Of a stretch of 64,000 bases of DNA, positions 53,385-63,150 are shown in pieces. The notes below the pieces were generated by a model. The model saw only the letters and a program-made list of their open reading frames with translations. It made no database searches and was not told the DNA's origin. This stretch comes from Daejeonia sp002484105 (GTDB lineage: Bacteria; Bacteroidota; Bacteroidia; Flavobacteriales; Weeksellaceae). The number at the start of each line of letters is the position of its first letter. Positions within the stretch are counted from its first letter, which is position 1. The translations under genes were made by a program, and so were the position numbers. Where the stretch lies: contig NZ_CP195105.1 in NCBI RefSeq assembly GCF_051175565.1, positions 2,418,001 to 2,482,000 on the forward strand, read 5' to 3'.

Positions 53385-55811
53385 CTAAAATCCCAAAAAC
53401 TTGAACTTAAACTGGATGGCAAAATTATCCTTAAAGGTTCCGGCGTTATAATATCCAATGCGGTAGAAGAAACCGAGATTGAATTGCGAGCTCAGGAAAT
53501 TATTCCACTCAAGACCTGCTTCCTGATACAGATGATCCAGTGTTCCAAAATCCAGCCCGTGATATTCCGGATGTTTCATATTACCGATCACTCCACGGTA
53601 GACGAGATCGAAACTTGAAATATTTTTTCCGATGCTTTTGAAATACCAGGGAATTCTGTGTGTCAGATAAAATCCGGCAAAACGGTCACTGTAGTAGCGA
53701 CCAGCTTCCATCGTTGCAAAACCGAGATAAGACGTCAGGTTGAAATTCAGGCTGTTTTCCTTTCCGGATCCCAAACCATTCATCTGAAAATGATGCCATA
53801 TCGGAACTTCTCCGGACATCAGTCCTGCAAAAGCCCGGATCCCAGTCGTTCCTGCACTCCACTTCAGCTGGTGCGCTGCAAGGAAATCGAAGCGATCGTA
53901 TTTCAGGTCGCCGCCGAGCGAAGCAAAAGCCTTTTCATAATTCAGATAAAATTCGGGGAAATTCTGTTCATAGGTAAATTTTCCGTCCGGCGTCATAATA
54001 TTTTTGGAGTTGGGCGAATACTTCAATGTCAGGAGTGTGGAAAAATTGTCAAAGCGATTGCCTCTGCCAAGAAAATCATATTCAAAACGGGATTCTTCCC
54101 TGTCTTTTTTGGCAGACACCCTCATTGTCAGCGTATTGGTCAGATCATTTTCATAAGACAGTTTAAAGCCTTCATAATGGTAAAAACGGTCGTTCTTCAT
54201 ATCCACTCCCGAGTTCATCAGTTTCATCCGGAAATTCCACATATTTTCACTGAACTTTCCGGAAGCGATAACATCACTGTAATATTCTGCTCTGAAGAAT
54301 GAAGTTTTGTGTGTGGTGGTTTTCACTTCCACGCCGGCTCCGTACTTGAAACCACCGTCTTTAAAACCATAAGCCAGATAAGCATCGGGAGAAATATAGC
54401 GGTTGAAATTTTCATTCAGTCTGAAAGCCGCACCCAGCCGCAAACCTTCATAAAGATTATATTTCAGAAGCTGTGAAAGGTCGAAATCCACATTTCCGAA
54501 ACGTACTTTGCCACGCAAAAGCCCGGAGAGGACGTTGGCCTTTTGGTCAACCCGGTATTTCACACCGATGCTGTCCATTTTTGCATAAGTATTTTCTTCA
54601 CGCTGCGTAAGCGGTACCGTTCTGAAATCTCCCAGCAGCTTTCCATCAGAGTTCTGTACATCAATGGTATATCCGCGGAAATCTTTCCGGGTGGCCTGGG
54701 CAGGAACTTTAAAGTCAAAATAATCAGAGGAAAGAAATACATAAGTGCCGAAACGCTTTCTGGTTCTGATGGAATCTTCCAATTTTTTATCTTCAAAATT
54801 AACATACCCGGCGCGGATCTTAAAATTCTCTTTCGTCAGAAACCATTTTCCGTCAATGGGTTTCCAGATACTGGTGATGCTGCCTTCGCTCTTGATTTTC
54901 GACTGGCTCTCCAGTTTCTTCAGGGCATAGGTTTGCGCATCTATATACAGGTATCCGTTGAATTTCCTTTTGCGGACCGGCTGTTTATAATCAACCTGAC
55001 GGAAGCGGATGACATAATTTTTCCTACCCTCAATATCAATGGAATCCGTCAGATAATACCGGTAAAGGTTTCTGTTTTCGCGCTGTATTTCCCTGGGCAT
55101 TCTGGTTCTGTTGGATCGCATGGCCATCATTTCGTACAGGGGCTGTTTAAGTCCGGAAACGCGGTTGTCCAGTACTTCAATTTTTTCGCCGTATTTTCGG
55201 GAATAGAGAAATTCCTGAGCACGTTCCCAGAGGAAAAGTTTGCTCTGCCCCATCAGTCTGGTGACATTCAGGGCTTCCAGAGAATCTTTTGCAACTTCTG
55301 CCGTCTGGCTTCTGGAAGGCAGTGTGCGGAGAGAATCCATGCGCTTGTCCAGAAACCTGTTATAGGCGCGTATGCTGTCTTCATCAAAATCATAGGAAAT
55401 CTTTTCATAGGAACGAAACGAATAAGAATCCAGACTTCGCGGAGAGTTGTCTTCATAGCGGGCATCTACTTTATCCAGCAAAGCCAGAGCTTCAGGATCA
55501 CTTTTATCCTGCAGGACTACGGTTTCGATGGTTTTGACATCCGGATCTTCAGGAGAAAGCGCTATTTCCATGACTTTGTCTACCACCGCTTCGTCACTGT
55601 AGAATCCATGGGCGCTGACATCCACTTTGCGGCATTTGGTTTTGAAATTCAAAACACCTTCGGTATTGGTATTTCCGAGCCAAACGCCATTACAATAAAC
55701 TGCCGCGCCGGCAAGCACACTGCGGTCTCCGCTGCGGTAAACTGTAATTTTTGACTGTCCGGAATAAGACAGACAAATGAGCAGCAATGCCAGTGAAAAA
55801 AGCTGTTTCAT
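53385..55811 (-). CDS. DUF5686-family outer-membrane protein with carboxypeptidase-like N-terminus
   Basis: An 808-residue protein with a signal peptide (MKQLFSLALLLICLSYSG), a small beta-sandwich domain (VLAGAAVYCNGVWLGNTNTE), a central helical part and a C-terminal barrel ending in FKFKFLGF. The pattern SYSFRSYEKISYDFDED, followed by a MUCIN-like-free acidic linker, is typical of DUF5686 proteins of Bacteroidota. Their role is unknown; a transport or assembly function in the outer membrane is likely from the architecture. Confidence 0.8.
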   Translation of the reverse strand: MKQLFSLALLLICLSYSGQSKITVYRSGDRSVLAGAAVYCNGVWLGNTNTEGVLNFKTKCRKVDVSAHGFYSDEAVVDKVMEIALSPEDPDVKTIETVVLQDKSDPEALALLDKVDARYEDNSPRSLDSYSFRSYEKISYDFDEDSIRAYNRFLDKRMDSLRTLPSRSQTAEVAKDSLEALNVTRLMGQSKLFLWERAQEFLYSRKYGEKIEVLDNRVSGLKQPLYEMMAMRSNRTRMPREIQRENRNLYRYYLTDSIDIEGRKNYVIRFRQVDYKQPVRKRKFNGYLYIDAQTYALKKLESQSKIKSEGSITSIWKPIDGKWFLTKENFKIRAGYVNFEDKKLEDSIRTRKRFGTYVFLSSDYFDFKVPAQATRKDFRGYTIDVQNSDGKLLGDFRTVPLTQREENTYAKMDSIGVKYRVDQKANVLSGLLRGKVRFGNVDFDLSQLLKYNLYEGLRLGAAFRLNENFNRYISPDAYLAYGFKDGGFKYGAGVEVKTTTHKTSFFRAEYYSDVIASGKFSENMWNFRMKLMNSGVDMKNDRFYHYEGFKLSYENDLTNTLTMRVSAKKDREESRFEYDFLGRGNRFDNFSTLLTLKYSPNSKNIMTPDGKFTYEQNFPEFYLNYEKAFASLGGDLKYDRFDFLAAHQLKWSAGTTGIRAFAGLMSGEVPIWHHFQMNGLGSGKENSLNFNLTSYLGFATMEAGRYYSDRFAGFYLTHRIPWYFKSIGKNISSFDLVYRGVIGNMKHPEYHGLDFGTLDHLYQEAGLEWNNFLSSQFNLGFFYRIGYYNAGTFKDNFAIQFKFKFLGF

Positions 55812-55967
55812 AAGAATAATTCAGAAGCCAAAAATAAGCATATTCGGGACTTGGCCAAGTAATGCGGGTTTCATAATTTTTGCAACTTGTCATAGAATTG
55901 ACATTCCGCTGCCTGCCCAATACAAAAACAGAAGACCCTCATCCTGAAAAAAGTCCGGGATCGGCTT

Positions 55968-56726
55968 TCAGGGTTTAAAATCTTTTTCGCGTACTTCCAC
56001 TTCCTGCAGCAGTTTTCCCTTTCGGTCCCGGTACTGATATTTGAGCGAAAAAATATCAAGATTTCTAAAATTTTTCAGCATATCCTTCAGTTTGGGATCT
56101 GCCAGCATATTCTTTCGGATCAGCTCTTTCGATTCCGGGCGTGCAATAGCATCTCTGATCTTGTCGGGAACCTCGTTGGTATAAACAATATTGTTGTTGG
56201 ATCCCAGTTCAATGCGGGTAATTCTGACACCACTCACCGAATCTGTCACAGGCAGCTTTCCGCTGAAAACTTCCAGCATTTGATTTACCTGTGCATGTTT
56301 TTCTTCATGTGAAGGTGCGGTATTTCCGGACGAAAAACCGTTGCGGCTCAGCACATCAGCACCAATCAGTTTTCCTTTTTCGTTCATCAGCCTTACATTA
56401 AAACGTACCCCTCTTTTCACCAGCAGCATGTTTTTTTTGTCGCGGCTGATGATCTTGGCAGCGAGATCAAAAACGGATGATCTCAGCAGATCGGACTGCA
56501 GCTGTTCTTCCGGAAGTCTTGTTTTGAAATTCAGTGTGATATTGTCAGTACCGGTTTTTTGCGCATTGACGAACTGCACACTTTCATTTTCAATCAGTTC
56601 ATGCGGCCCGTTCATCGTCCTGACAAAGTTTTCCATTCGATGTTCCTTCACATCCTTTTTGCTGCAGGAAACCGGAGCCAGTGCCAGCACAAGCAGCAGA
56701 TTCAATAATGAAAAAAATCGGTTCAT
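55968..56726 (-). CDS. Lipoprotein of unknown function
   Basis: A 252-residue protein with a lipoprotein signal (LLLVLALAPVSCSKKD). The body is charged, with segments FDLAAKIISRDKKNMLLVKR and RLMNEKGKLIGADVLSRNGF and a C-terminal LKYQYRDRKGKLLQEVEVRE. No family recognised. It lies 156 bp upstream of the DUF5686 gene on the same strand, with a CCTGAAA/TTTCAGG hairpin over its stop codon. Confidence 0.65.
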   Translation of the reverse strand: MNRFFSLLNLLLVLALAPVSCSKKDVKEHRMENFVRTMNGPHELIENESVQFVNAQKTGTDNITLNFKTRLPEEQLQSDLLRSSVFDLAAKIISRDKKNMLLVKRGVRFNVRLMNEKGKLIGADVLSRNGFSSGNTAPSHEEKHAQVNQMLEVFSGKLPVTDSVSGVRITRIELGSNNNIVYTNEVPDKIRDAIARPESKELIRKNMLADPKLKDMLKNFRNLDIFSLKYQYRDRKGKLLQEVEVREKDFKP

Positions 56727-56840
56727 AAATGTAAAATTTTACAAAAGCGAAAAGAAGCACAACGGCTCCTTTTCTTCAGTTTTTATGGTCATGTCTGGTA
56801 CATGTTCATGATTCTTTACGCTAAAGAGCAGTAAACGATA

Positions 56841-59471
56841 TCAGTTTTTAGTGTTTAAAAGTTGTAAGGCTTTCTGGAAGGCATTTTCCAAACCGGCAAG
56901 GTTTTTTCCCCCCGCAGTGGCAAATCCGGGATTTCCTCCTCCGCCACCCTGAATTTCCCTGGCGAGCTCTTTTACAACCGCACCAGCCTGATAATCTTTT
57001 TCAAGATCAGCAGAAACGCCGACTGTAATCATCGGTTTGTCTCCGGCATCAGACAGAATTACAGTAATAGAGGACGGAACTTCTTTTTTGAGCTGAAAGA
57101 CAATATCCTTCACCGAACCAGCATCCAGAGAAGTTTTCTTTACAAGCAGCTTTTTGCCGTCTTTTTCCTGATATCCGTTTTTCCAGTGCTGAATTTCTTC
57201 TTTTGCTTTTTCTTTTTTGAGGGTATCCATTTCAGCTTTCAGTGTGATATTTTCGTCCAGTAGTTTTTGTACCGATTTCAGTACATCTTTGGATTTCAGG
57301 AGTTGCGAAATTTCATGAAGCTGTTGTTCAAGATTCTGAAAATATTCATTGGCTTTGTCAGCAGAAACAGCTTCAATACGGCGGATTCCTGCAGCGGCGG
57401 AATTTTCTGACAGTATTTTGAAGTGTCCGATCTCGCTGGTATTTTTCACATGTGTTCCCCCACAAAGCTCGCGGGAAGAGCCAAACTGAATCATGCGTAC
57501 CTGATCGCCGTATTTTTCTCCGAAAAGCGCCATGGCTCCTTTGTCCAGTGCTTCCTGAACCGGAATACTGCGGAATTCCTGCAGTGGCAGGCTTTCTCTG
57601 ATTTTCTCGTTAACTTTTTCTTCCACCAGTTTCAGTTCTTCCTCCGTCATTTTGGAGAAATGCGAAAAATCAAATCGCATATAATCGGGACCCACATACG
57701 AACCCTTCTGCTCTACATGTTTGCCGAGTACTTCGCGCAATGCTTCATGCAGCAAATGTGTTACCGAATGGTTGGCCTGCGTATTTCGGCGTGTCACAAC
57801 ATCTACCTGAGCGTACAACATCGCATTAGGATCTGCCGGTAGTTCCTTTACGAGGGAGATAATCAGATTGTTTTCCTTTTTGGTATCAAGAATTTCAATA
57901 GCAGGTGCATTCTCATCATTATCCGGACGTAAAAATCCCCTGTCTCCTACCTGCCCGCCACCTTCGGGATAGAATGGTGTGGCATCCAGAACAATCTGAT
58001 AAAACTCGCCGTCTTTATTTTCCACTTTCCGGTAACGAGTGATGTGTACCTGATTTTCGGTCTTGTCGTATCCCACGAATGTTTCCGGTGTTTCTCTCAG
58101 CAGAGTCCAGTCGTAGACTTTGGCGGCAGAATCCTTTTTGGAGCGCTGTTTTTGCTTTTGCATTTCAGCTTCAAAACCGGCTTCATCTATGGTAAGGCCT
58201 TTTTCTTCTGCGATAATTCTCGTCAGATCGTCCGGGAAACCATATGTGTCATAAAGTTCAAATACCTCTTCACTGGGGAGTATTTTCCGGTTTTCGGAAA
58301 TCGTCTGCTGTATCAGTTTTTCAACACGAATCAGGCCGGTTTCAATAGTTTTAAGGAAAGAATTTTCTTCTTCCCTGATGACTTCTGTGATCAGTCTCTG
58401 TTGTTTCACAAGTTCGGGGAAGAAACTGCCCATCTGCTCTTTCAGAACAGCAACAAGCTCAAACAGAAAAGCCTCTTTCATAGCGAGAAACCGGTACGCA
58501 TACGAGATGGCTCTCCTGAGAATCCTCCGGATGACATAGCCTGCACCGTTATTGGAAGGCAGCTGCCCGTCGGCAATTGCAAATGAAACAGCCCGGATAT
58601 GATCGACCACTACCCGGATGGCTATATCTTTTTCGTCTTCAAGTTTCCCGGTATACTGTTTTCCGGAAAGGCTTTCCACCTTCTTAATCAGCGGTGTGAA
58701 AACATCCGTATCATAATTGGATTCCTTTCCCTGCAGTGCCATGCACAAGCGTTCGAAGCCCATTCCGGTATCAATATGTCTGGAAGGAAGGTTTTCCAGC
58801 GTGCCGTCGGCTTTACGATTGTATTGCATGAATACGAGATTCCATATTTCCACCACTTGCGGATGATCCTGGTTGATAAGCCCAACACCTGGAGTTCGTT
58901 TTTTTTCGTCATCCGACCTCAGGTCTACATGGATTTCCGAACAGGGACCACAAGGACCACTGGCGCCCATTTCCCAGAAATTATCTTTCTTGTTTCCGTT
59001 GATGATACGGTCTTCAGCAATATGCTCTTTCCAGTGGTTGTATGCTTCAGTATCGCGTTCCAGTTTTTCCTTTTCGTCACCTTCAAAAATGGTAACGTAG
59101 AGGTTTTCCTTCGGAATGCCATATACTTCTGTCAGCAGTTCCCATGCCCAGCCGATCGCTTCTTTCTTGAAATAATCTCCGAAAGACCAGTTGCCCAGCA
59201 TCTCAAACATCGTATGGTGATAAGTATCCCGTCCTACATCGTCCAGATCATTGTGCTTCCCGGAAACACGCAGGCACTTCTGGGTATCGGCAATTCTGGG
59301 TGCTTTGGGCTTTTTATAACCGAGAAAATAATCTTTGAACTGCGTCATTCCCGAATTGGAGAACATAAGAGTCGGGTCGTCTTTCAGAACGATAGGTGCA
59401 GAAGGAACGATAAGATGCTGCCTGCTTTTGAAAAAATCCAAAAACTGCTGGCGTATTTGCTGTGAAGTCAT
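56841..59471 (-). CDS. alaS: Alanyl-tRNA synthetase
   Basis: An 876-residue class II synthetase charging tRNA-Ala. Catalytic-domain motifs: FSNSGMTQFKDYFLGYKKP, YHHTMFEMLGNWSFGDYF and HIDTGMGFERL. The editing domain has the zinc ligands HSVTHLLHEAL and CGGTHVKNTSEIG. The C-terminal C-Ala domain ends GGGGNPGFATAGGKNLAGL. A -7-like TAAATTTG (59508-59515, minus strand) lies 37 bp upstream of the start. Confidence 0.97.
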   Translation of the reverse strand: MTSQQIRQQFLDFFKSRQHLIVPSAPIVLKDDPTLMFSNSGMTQFKDYFLGYKKPKAPRIADTQKCLRVSGKHNDLDDVGRDTYHHTMFEMLGNWSFGDYFKKEAIGWAWELLTEVYGIPKENLYVTIFEGDEKEKLERDTEAYNHWKEHIAEDRIINGNKKDNFWEMGASGPCGPCSEIHVDLRSDDEKKRTPGVGLINQDHPQVVEIWNLVFMQYNRKADGTLENLPSRHIDTGMGFERLCMALQGKESNYDTDVFTPLIKKVESLSGKQYTGKLEDEKDIAIRVVVDHIRAVSFAIADGQLPSNNGAGYVIRRILRRAISYAYRFLAMKEAFLFELVAVLKEQMGSFFPELVKQQRLITEVIREEENSFLKTIETGLIRVEKLIQQTISENRKILPSEEVFELYDTYGFPDDLTRIIAEEKGLTIDEAGFEAEMQKQKQRSKKDSAAKVYDWTLLRETPETFVGYDKTENQVHITRYRKVENKDGEFYQIVLDATPFYPEGGGQVGDRGFLRPDNDENAPAIEILDTKKENNLIISLVKELPADPNAMLYAQVDVVTRRNTQANHSVTHLLHEALREVLGKHVEQKGSYVGPDYMRFDFSHFSKMTEEELKLVEEKVNEKIRESLPLQEFRSIPVQEALDKGAMALFGEKYGDQVRMIQFGSSRELCGGTHVKNTSEIGHFKILSENSAAAGIRRIEAVSADKANEYFQNLEQQLHEISQLLKSKDVLKSVQKLLDENITLKAEMDTLKKEKAKEEIQHWKNGYQEKDGKKLLVKKTSLDAGSVKDIVFQLKKEVPSSITVILSDAGDKPMITVGVSADLEKDYQAGAVVKELAREIQGGGGGNPGFATAGGKNLAGLENAFQKALQLLNTKN

Positions 59472-59572
59472 ATTGATCAGTACGTTTTGCTAATTTTATC
59501 CAGACTGCAAATTTAATGATTTTTACCCTATAAAAAATCCTGTAAAGAGATGAACTCACAAAAACATCAGAA

Positions 59573-60358
59573 TTAGAGAAAATCCGACTTTCCACCATCC
59601 AGCGGAATGGTAACTCCGGTGAGATATGCCGAAAATCCCGAAGCGAGAAAAGCCGCCAGATATCCGTATTCTTCAGGTTTTCCGGCACGTTTCATTGGCA
59701 ATGAATCCAGAAGGTTGCGATAAGCCTCATCGCGGGAAATATGCTGTTTTGCCGCATTGCCTTCTGTAAGGGATTTCAGGCGCTCTGTTGCAAAAAGTCC
59801 GGTGAGCACTGTATTGACCGTTATGCCCTCTGCTGCCACTTTCTTAGAAAGCGTTTTCATATACGAAACCACCGCCGTGCGCATGGTATTGCTGAGCACC
59901 AGATTCGCAATAGGTTCCTTCACCGAACTGGACGCTACATTGATCACCCTTCCGAAACGATGACGGATCATTCCCGGAAGGGCAAGTTCCGTAAGTACTA
60001 CTGTATTCTGGAACAGCAGTTCAAATGCCTGCCGGTAATCTTGCGTGTTTTTGGTGAGCACTTCGCCGGGCTCCGGTCCGTTGGTATTGTTCACCAAAAT
60101 ATCGACATGATGATCTTCGAAAAAGTTTTCATAAACAGCCTTTGTCTCTTCAAAATCATTATAATCAGTGACCAGATAGCCGTGCTGCTGCCCTTCGGAA
60201 ACTTCCAGCATTCCTATAACAGCTTTCAGCTTATCTTCGTTCCGGGACACAACGGTAACCGATGCTCCGCATGCCGCCAGCTGAAGGGCAATCGCTTTTC
60301 CTATACCATCCGTAGCAGCACCTACAAGTGCTTTTTTTCCTTTAAGATCAATATGCAT
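59573..60358 (-). CDS. Short-chain dehydrogenase/reductase lacking the usual Tyr-x-x-x-Lys
   Basis: A 261-residue SDR with cofactor motif ALVGAATDGIGKAIALQLAA and NNTNGPEPGEV in place of NNAG. Ser is kept in NVASSSVKEPIANLVLSNTM, but where Tyr-x-x-x-Lys is expected the sequence is S-N-T-M-R. The C-terminus (LASGFSAYLTGVTIPLDGGK) is normal. It belongs to a subgroup related to putative 3-oxoacyl-ACP reductases; its substrate and activity are uncertain. Confidence 0.8.
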   Translation of the reverse strand: MHIDLKGKKALVGAATDGIGKAIALQLAACGASVTVVSRNEDKLKAVIGMLEVSEGQQHGYLVTDYNDFEETKAVYENFFEDHHVDILVNNTNGPEPGEVLTKNTQDYRQAFELLFQNTVVLTELALPGMIRHRFGRVINVASSSVKEPIANLVLSNTMRTAVVSYMKTLSKKVAAEGITVNTVLTGLFATERLKSLTEGNAAKQHISRDEAYRNLLDSLPMKRAGKPEEYGYLAAFLASGFSAYLTGVTIPLDGGKSDFL

Positions 60359-60415
60359 AGCTTTTATTTTTGTTAAAGATAAAAAGTTCTGAAAGAAAAT
60401 CTTTAATTTCGGGCT

Positions 60416-60649
60416 ATGAAAAATTATATCCTGAGACGCGAGGCTTTCCTCAGACTGATCTCACTTGCGCTGATTGTTGCTTCTGTATTTATGAAAGAAA
60501 TACAACTGAAATCCTATCTTCTTTTTGTCGGCATCATCGGGCTGATCGCTGTATCGTGGGCAAAAGGACAGAAAACCGTTGCCTATATTTTTACCTTTCT
60601 GCTTGCGGCAACGGCAGTGGCGCTTTATTTTATGTACTTCAGAAAATAA
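60416..60649 (+). CDS. Small membrane protein of unknown function
   Basis: A 77-residue protein with two to three hydrophobic segments (FLRLISLALIVASVFM; YLLFVGIIGLIAVSWA; VAYIFTFLLAATAVALYFMY). No family recognised. It stands 68 bp upstream of prfB on the same strand and 57 bp from the divergent SDR. Confidence 0.6.
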   Translation: MKNYILRREAFLRLISLALIVASVFMKEIQLKSYLLFVGIIGLIAVSWAKGQKTVAYIFTFLLAATAVALYFMYFRK

Positions 60650-60717
60650 TTTACAGCTGGACAATGCCCGCAAAACGCGTAAAATTTCCGTAAATTTGCC
60701 ATTCTAAAAACTGAATT

Positions 60718-61830
60718 TTGATTACAAACGAACAGATAAAAGAACTGCAAACCAGGATTGAAGACCTGCACCGCTATCTGCAGATAGAAAAAAAGAAAAT
60801 CGAGATCACAAATGATGACGAAAAAACCGCTGCTCCCGAATTCTGGGACAACCCAAAGGAGGCCGAGACTTTTCTGAAACACTTGCGCTCGAAAAAGAAA
60901 TGGGTGGAAGATTATGAAGAAATCAAAACCCTTTTTGAAGATTTGCAGGTGCTGAACGAATTTGCAAAAGAAGATCCCGAGTCGGAAAAAGAACTGGACA
61001 CCGCCTATCCCGCACTGATTGAGAAAATCGAAAATATCGAATTCAGAAATATGCTCTCCAACGAGGGCGACGAACTTTCTGCCGTTCTGCAGATTACCGC
61101 CGGCGCCGGGGGAACAGAAAGCTGCGACTGGGCATCGATGCTGATGCGCATGTACACGATGTGGGCAGAAAAACAGGGTTATAAAGTGAAAGAACTCAAC
61201 TTTCAGGAAGGCGATGTTGCCGGAGTAAAAACCGTTACACTGGAGATTGAAGGCGAATATGCCTTCGGCTATCTGAAAGGTGAAAACGGTGTGCACCGGC
61301 TGGTGCGAATCTCCCCTTTTGACTCTAATGCCAAGCGTCATACATCGTTTGTATCCGTCTATGTCTATCCATTGGTGGATGATACAATCGAGATCAACAT
61401 CAACCCGGCAGACATTACGTTTGAAACCATGCGTTCGTCCGGTGCCGGCGGACAGAATGTCAACAAGGTAGAAACCGCCGTGCGGCTGCGCCATGCCCCC
61501 ACCGGAATCATCATTGAAAACTCCGAATCGCGTTCGCAGCTTCAGAACAAAGAAAAAGCCATGCAGCTCCTGAGATCCCGCCTCTACGAAATCGAACTCG
61601 AAGAGCGCATGAAAGCCCGCAACGAAATAGAAGCCAACAAAATGAAAATTGAATGGGGAAGCCAGATCCGCAACTATGTGATGCAACCCTACAAACTGGT
61701 GAAAGACGTACGCTCGGGCTACGAAACCTCTGATGTAGATGCCGTGATGAACGGGAACATTACCCCTTTCCTGAAAGCCTTTCTGATGGCAGATGGCACT
61801 GCAGCAACAGATGATGATACGGAATTTTAA
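60718..61830 (+). CDS. prfB: Peptide chain release factor 2, without programmed frameshift
   Basis: A 370-residue release factor reading UGA and UAA. The codon-recognition tripeptide SPF is in RISPFDSNAKRH and the catalytic GGQ in RSSGAGGQNVNKVETAV. The start is a TTG (ITNEQIKELQTRIEDL follows). Where many bacteria have the CTTTGA frameshift site after codon 25, this gene reads HRYLQIEKKK without a break, so RF2 is not autoregulated that way. A -7-like TAAATTTG lies at 60691-60698. Confidence 0.95.
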   Translation: MITNEQIKELQTRIEDLHRYLQIEKKKIEITNDDEKTAAPEFWDNPKEAETFLKHLRSKKKWVEDYEEIKTLFEDLQVLNEFAKEDPESEKELDTAYPALIEKIENIEFRNMLSNEGDELSAVLQITAGAGGTESCDWASMLMRMYTMWAEKQGYKVKELNFQEGDVAGVKTVTLEIEGEYAFGYLKGENGVHRLVRISPFDSNAKRHTSFVSVYVYPLVDDTIEININPADITFETMRSSGAGGQNVNKVETAVRLRHAPTGIIIENSESRSQLQNKEKAMQLLRSRLYEIELEERMKARNEIEANKMKIEWGSQIRNYVMQPYKLVKDVRSGYETSDVDAVMNGNITPFLKAFLMADGTAATDDDTEF

Positions 61831-61900
61831 CCGTTAAAAAACATTAAATAATTTCAGTTTAAAATATTAAAAGGCTATTTTTGCTGTATAACCAATCTTA

Positions 61901-62614
61901 ATGGAACATTTCAATAACTGGCACGACCTCATCAACCCTGAATTTTACATCAAACTTGGCGGCTTCTGGCTGGTACTTTTCATTATTTTCGCCGAAACCG
62001 GTCTGTTTGTCGGATTTTTTCTTCCGGGCGACAGCCTTCTGTTTGTTTCGGGAATCTATGCCCAGGAAATGGTAGCCAATACCTTCGGCTCTACTGGCAG
62101 CGATTTTCTGGATACCGCAGTACTGGCAACCTGTGTGGCCATTGCTGCCGTAATAGGGAATGAAGTGGGGTATTATTTCGGCTACAAAACAGGACCTGCA
62201 CTCTACAAAAAGAAGGACACCTTCCTCTTCAAGAAAAAATACCTGTATCAGGCACACGATTTTTTTGAATCCCATGGTCCGCTGGCCGTGATTATGGCGC
62301 GTTTCCTGCCGATTGTCAGAACCTTCACCCCCATTGTTGCCGGGATCGTGAAAATGAACAAAATCAAATTTTTCCGGGATAATGTAATTGGAGCCTTTCT
62401 TTGGTCATATATGCTGATTTTTGCCGGACATTACCTGAACGAAATCTTCAAAAATGAATTTGGAATCGATCTTAAGAGACATCTGGAAATGATCATTATC
62501 GTGATTGTGCTGATCACGACGCTGCCCATCATCATCAAATTTTTCTTTGGAAAAAAAGACACCACAAAATACGAACAACTGGACGATGACAGTGATTTCA
62601 AACATACGCTTTAA
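61901..62614 (+). CDS. DedA-family membrane protein
   Basis: A 237-residue inner-membrane protein of the DedA/SNARE-associated family. The re-entrant motifs GLFVGFFLPGDSLLFVSG and MARFLPIVRTFTPIVAG are conserved, including the Arg residues needed in homologues that flip phospholipid or undecaprenyl-phosphate. A -7-like TATTTTTG is at 61876-61883. The stop is 17 bp before idi, so the two may be co-transcribed. Confidence 0.9.
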   Translation: MEHFNNWHDLINPEFYIKLGGFWLVLFIIFAETGLFVGFFLPGDSLLFVSGIYAQEMVANTFGSTGSDFLDTAVLATCVAIAAVIGNEVGYYFGYKTGPALYKKKDTFLFKKKYLYQAHDFFESHGPLAVIMARFLPIVRTFTPIVAGIVKMNKIKFFRDNVIGAFLWSYMLIFAGHYLNEIFKNEFGIDLKRHLEMIIIVIVLITTLPIIIKFFFGKKDTTKYEQLDDDSDFKHTL

Positions 62615-62631
62615 CGAGACTTTTCTGCATC

Positions 62632-63141
62632 ATGAGTGAATATGTAGTTTTGGTGAACGAACAGGACGAACCGGCCGGGCTGATGGAAAAAATGCAGGCC
62701 CACGAAAACGGAATCCTGCACCGTGCCTTTTCAGTTTTTCTCTTCAACCGCAAAGGAGAAATGCTGTTGCAGAAAAGAGCCGCTTCCAAATACCACTCTC
62801 CCAGCCAGTGGACCAATGCCGTATGCTCGCATCCACGCGACGGAGAAACCTACCGCCAGGCAGCACTGCGCCGCCTTCAGGAAGAACTGGGAATAAAGGC
62901 CGATATTGAAGAAAAATTTCATTTCATCTATAAAGCCGAGGTGGGCCACCACTTGTGGGAACACGAACTTGACCACGTCTTCACCGGAATATACGAAGGA
63001 CCCTTCCGTCCGGATACCTGCGAAGTTTCGGAGGTGCGGTACATCACCATGCATGAACTGGAAAAAGAGCTTGCCGCACATCCGGAAAATTTCACCGAAT
63101 GGTTTAAGATTATTCTCAGCGAATACCAGCAGCACTTATAA
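62632..63141 (+). CDS. idi: Isopentenyl-diphosphate delta-isomerase, type I
   Basis: A 169-residue Nudix-fold enzyme interconverting IPP and DMAPP. It shows HRAFSVFLFNRKGEMLLQKR, the active-site Cys in TNAVCSHPRDGE, the Nudix helix RQAALRRLQEELGI and the metal/acid residues in EVGHHLWEHELDHVF. It supplies prenyl precursors, including those for the carotenoid enzymes encoded 18 kb away. It lies 9 bp upstream of the methyltransferase gene. Confidence 0.95.
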   Translation: MSEYVVLVNEQDEPAGLMEKMQAHENGILHRAFSVFLFNRKGEMLLQKRAASKYHSPSQWTNAVCSHPRDGETYRQAALRRLQEELGIKADIEEKFHFIYKAEVGHHLWEHELDHVFTGIYEGPFRPDTCEVSEVRYITMHELEKELAAHPENFTEWFKIILSEYQQHL

Positions 63142-63150
63142 AAAAACAGC

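Noticed and set aside
60718..60810. Programmed frameshift in prfB
   Set aside because: The frame is continuous from the TTG start and there is no CTTTGA slip site.
60625..61686. A 353-codon minus-strand frame opposite prfB
   Set aside because: Antisense of an essential, fully conserved gene; Phe/His-rich and without domains.
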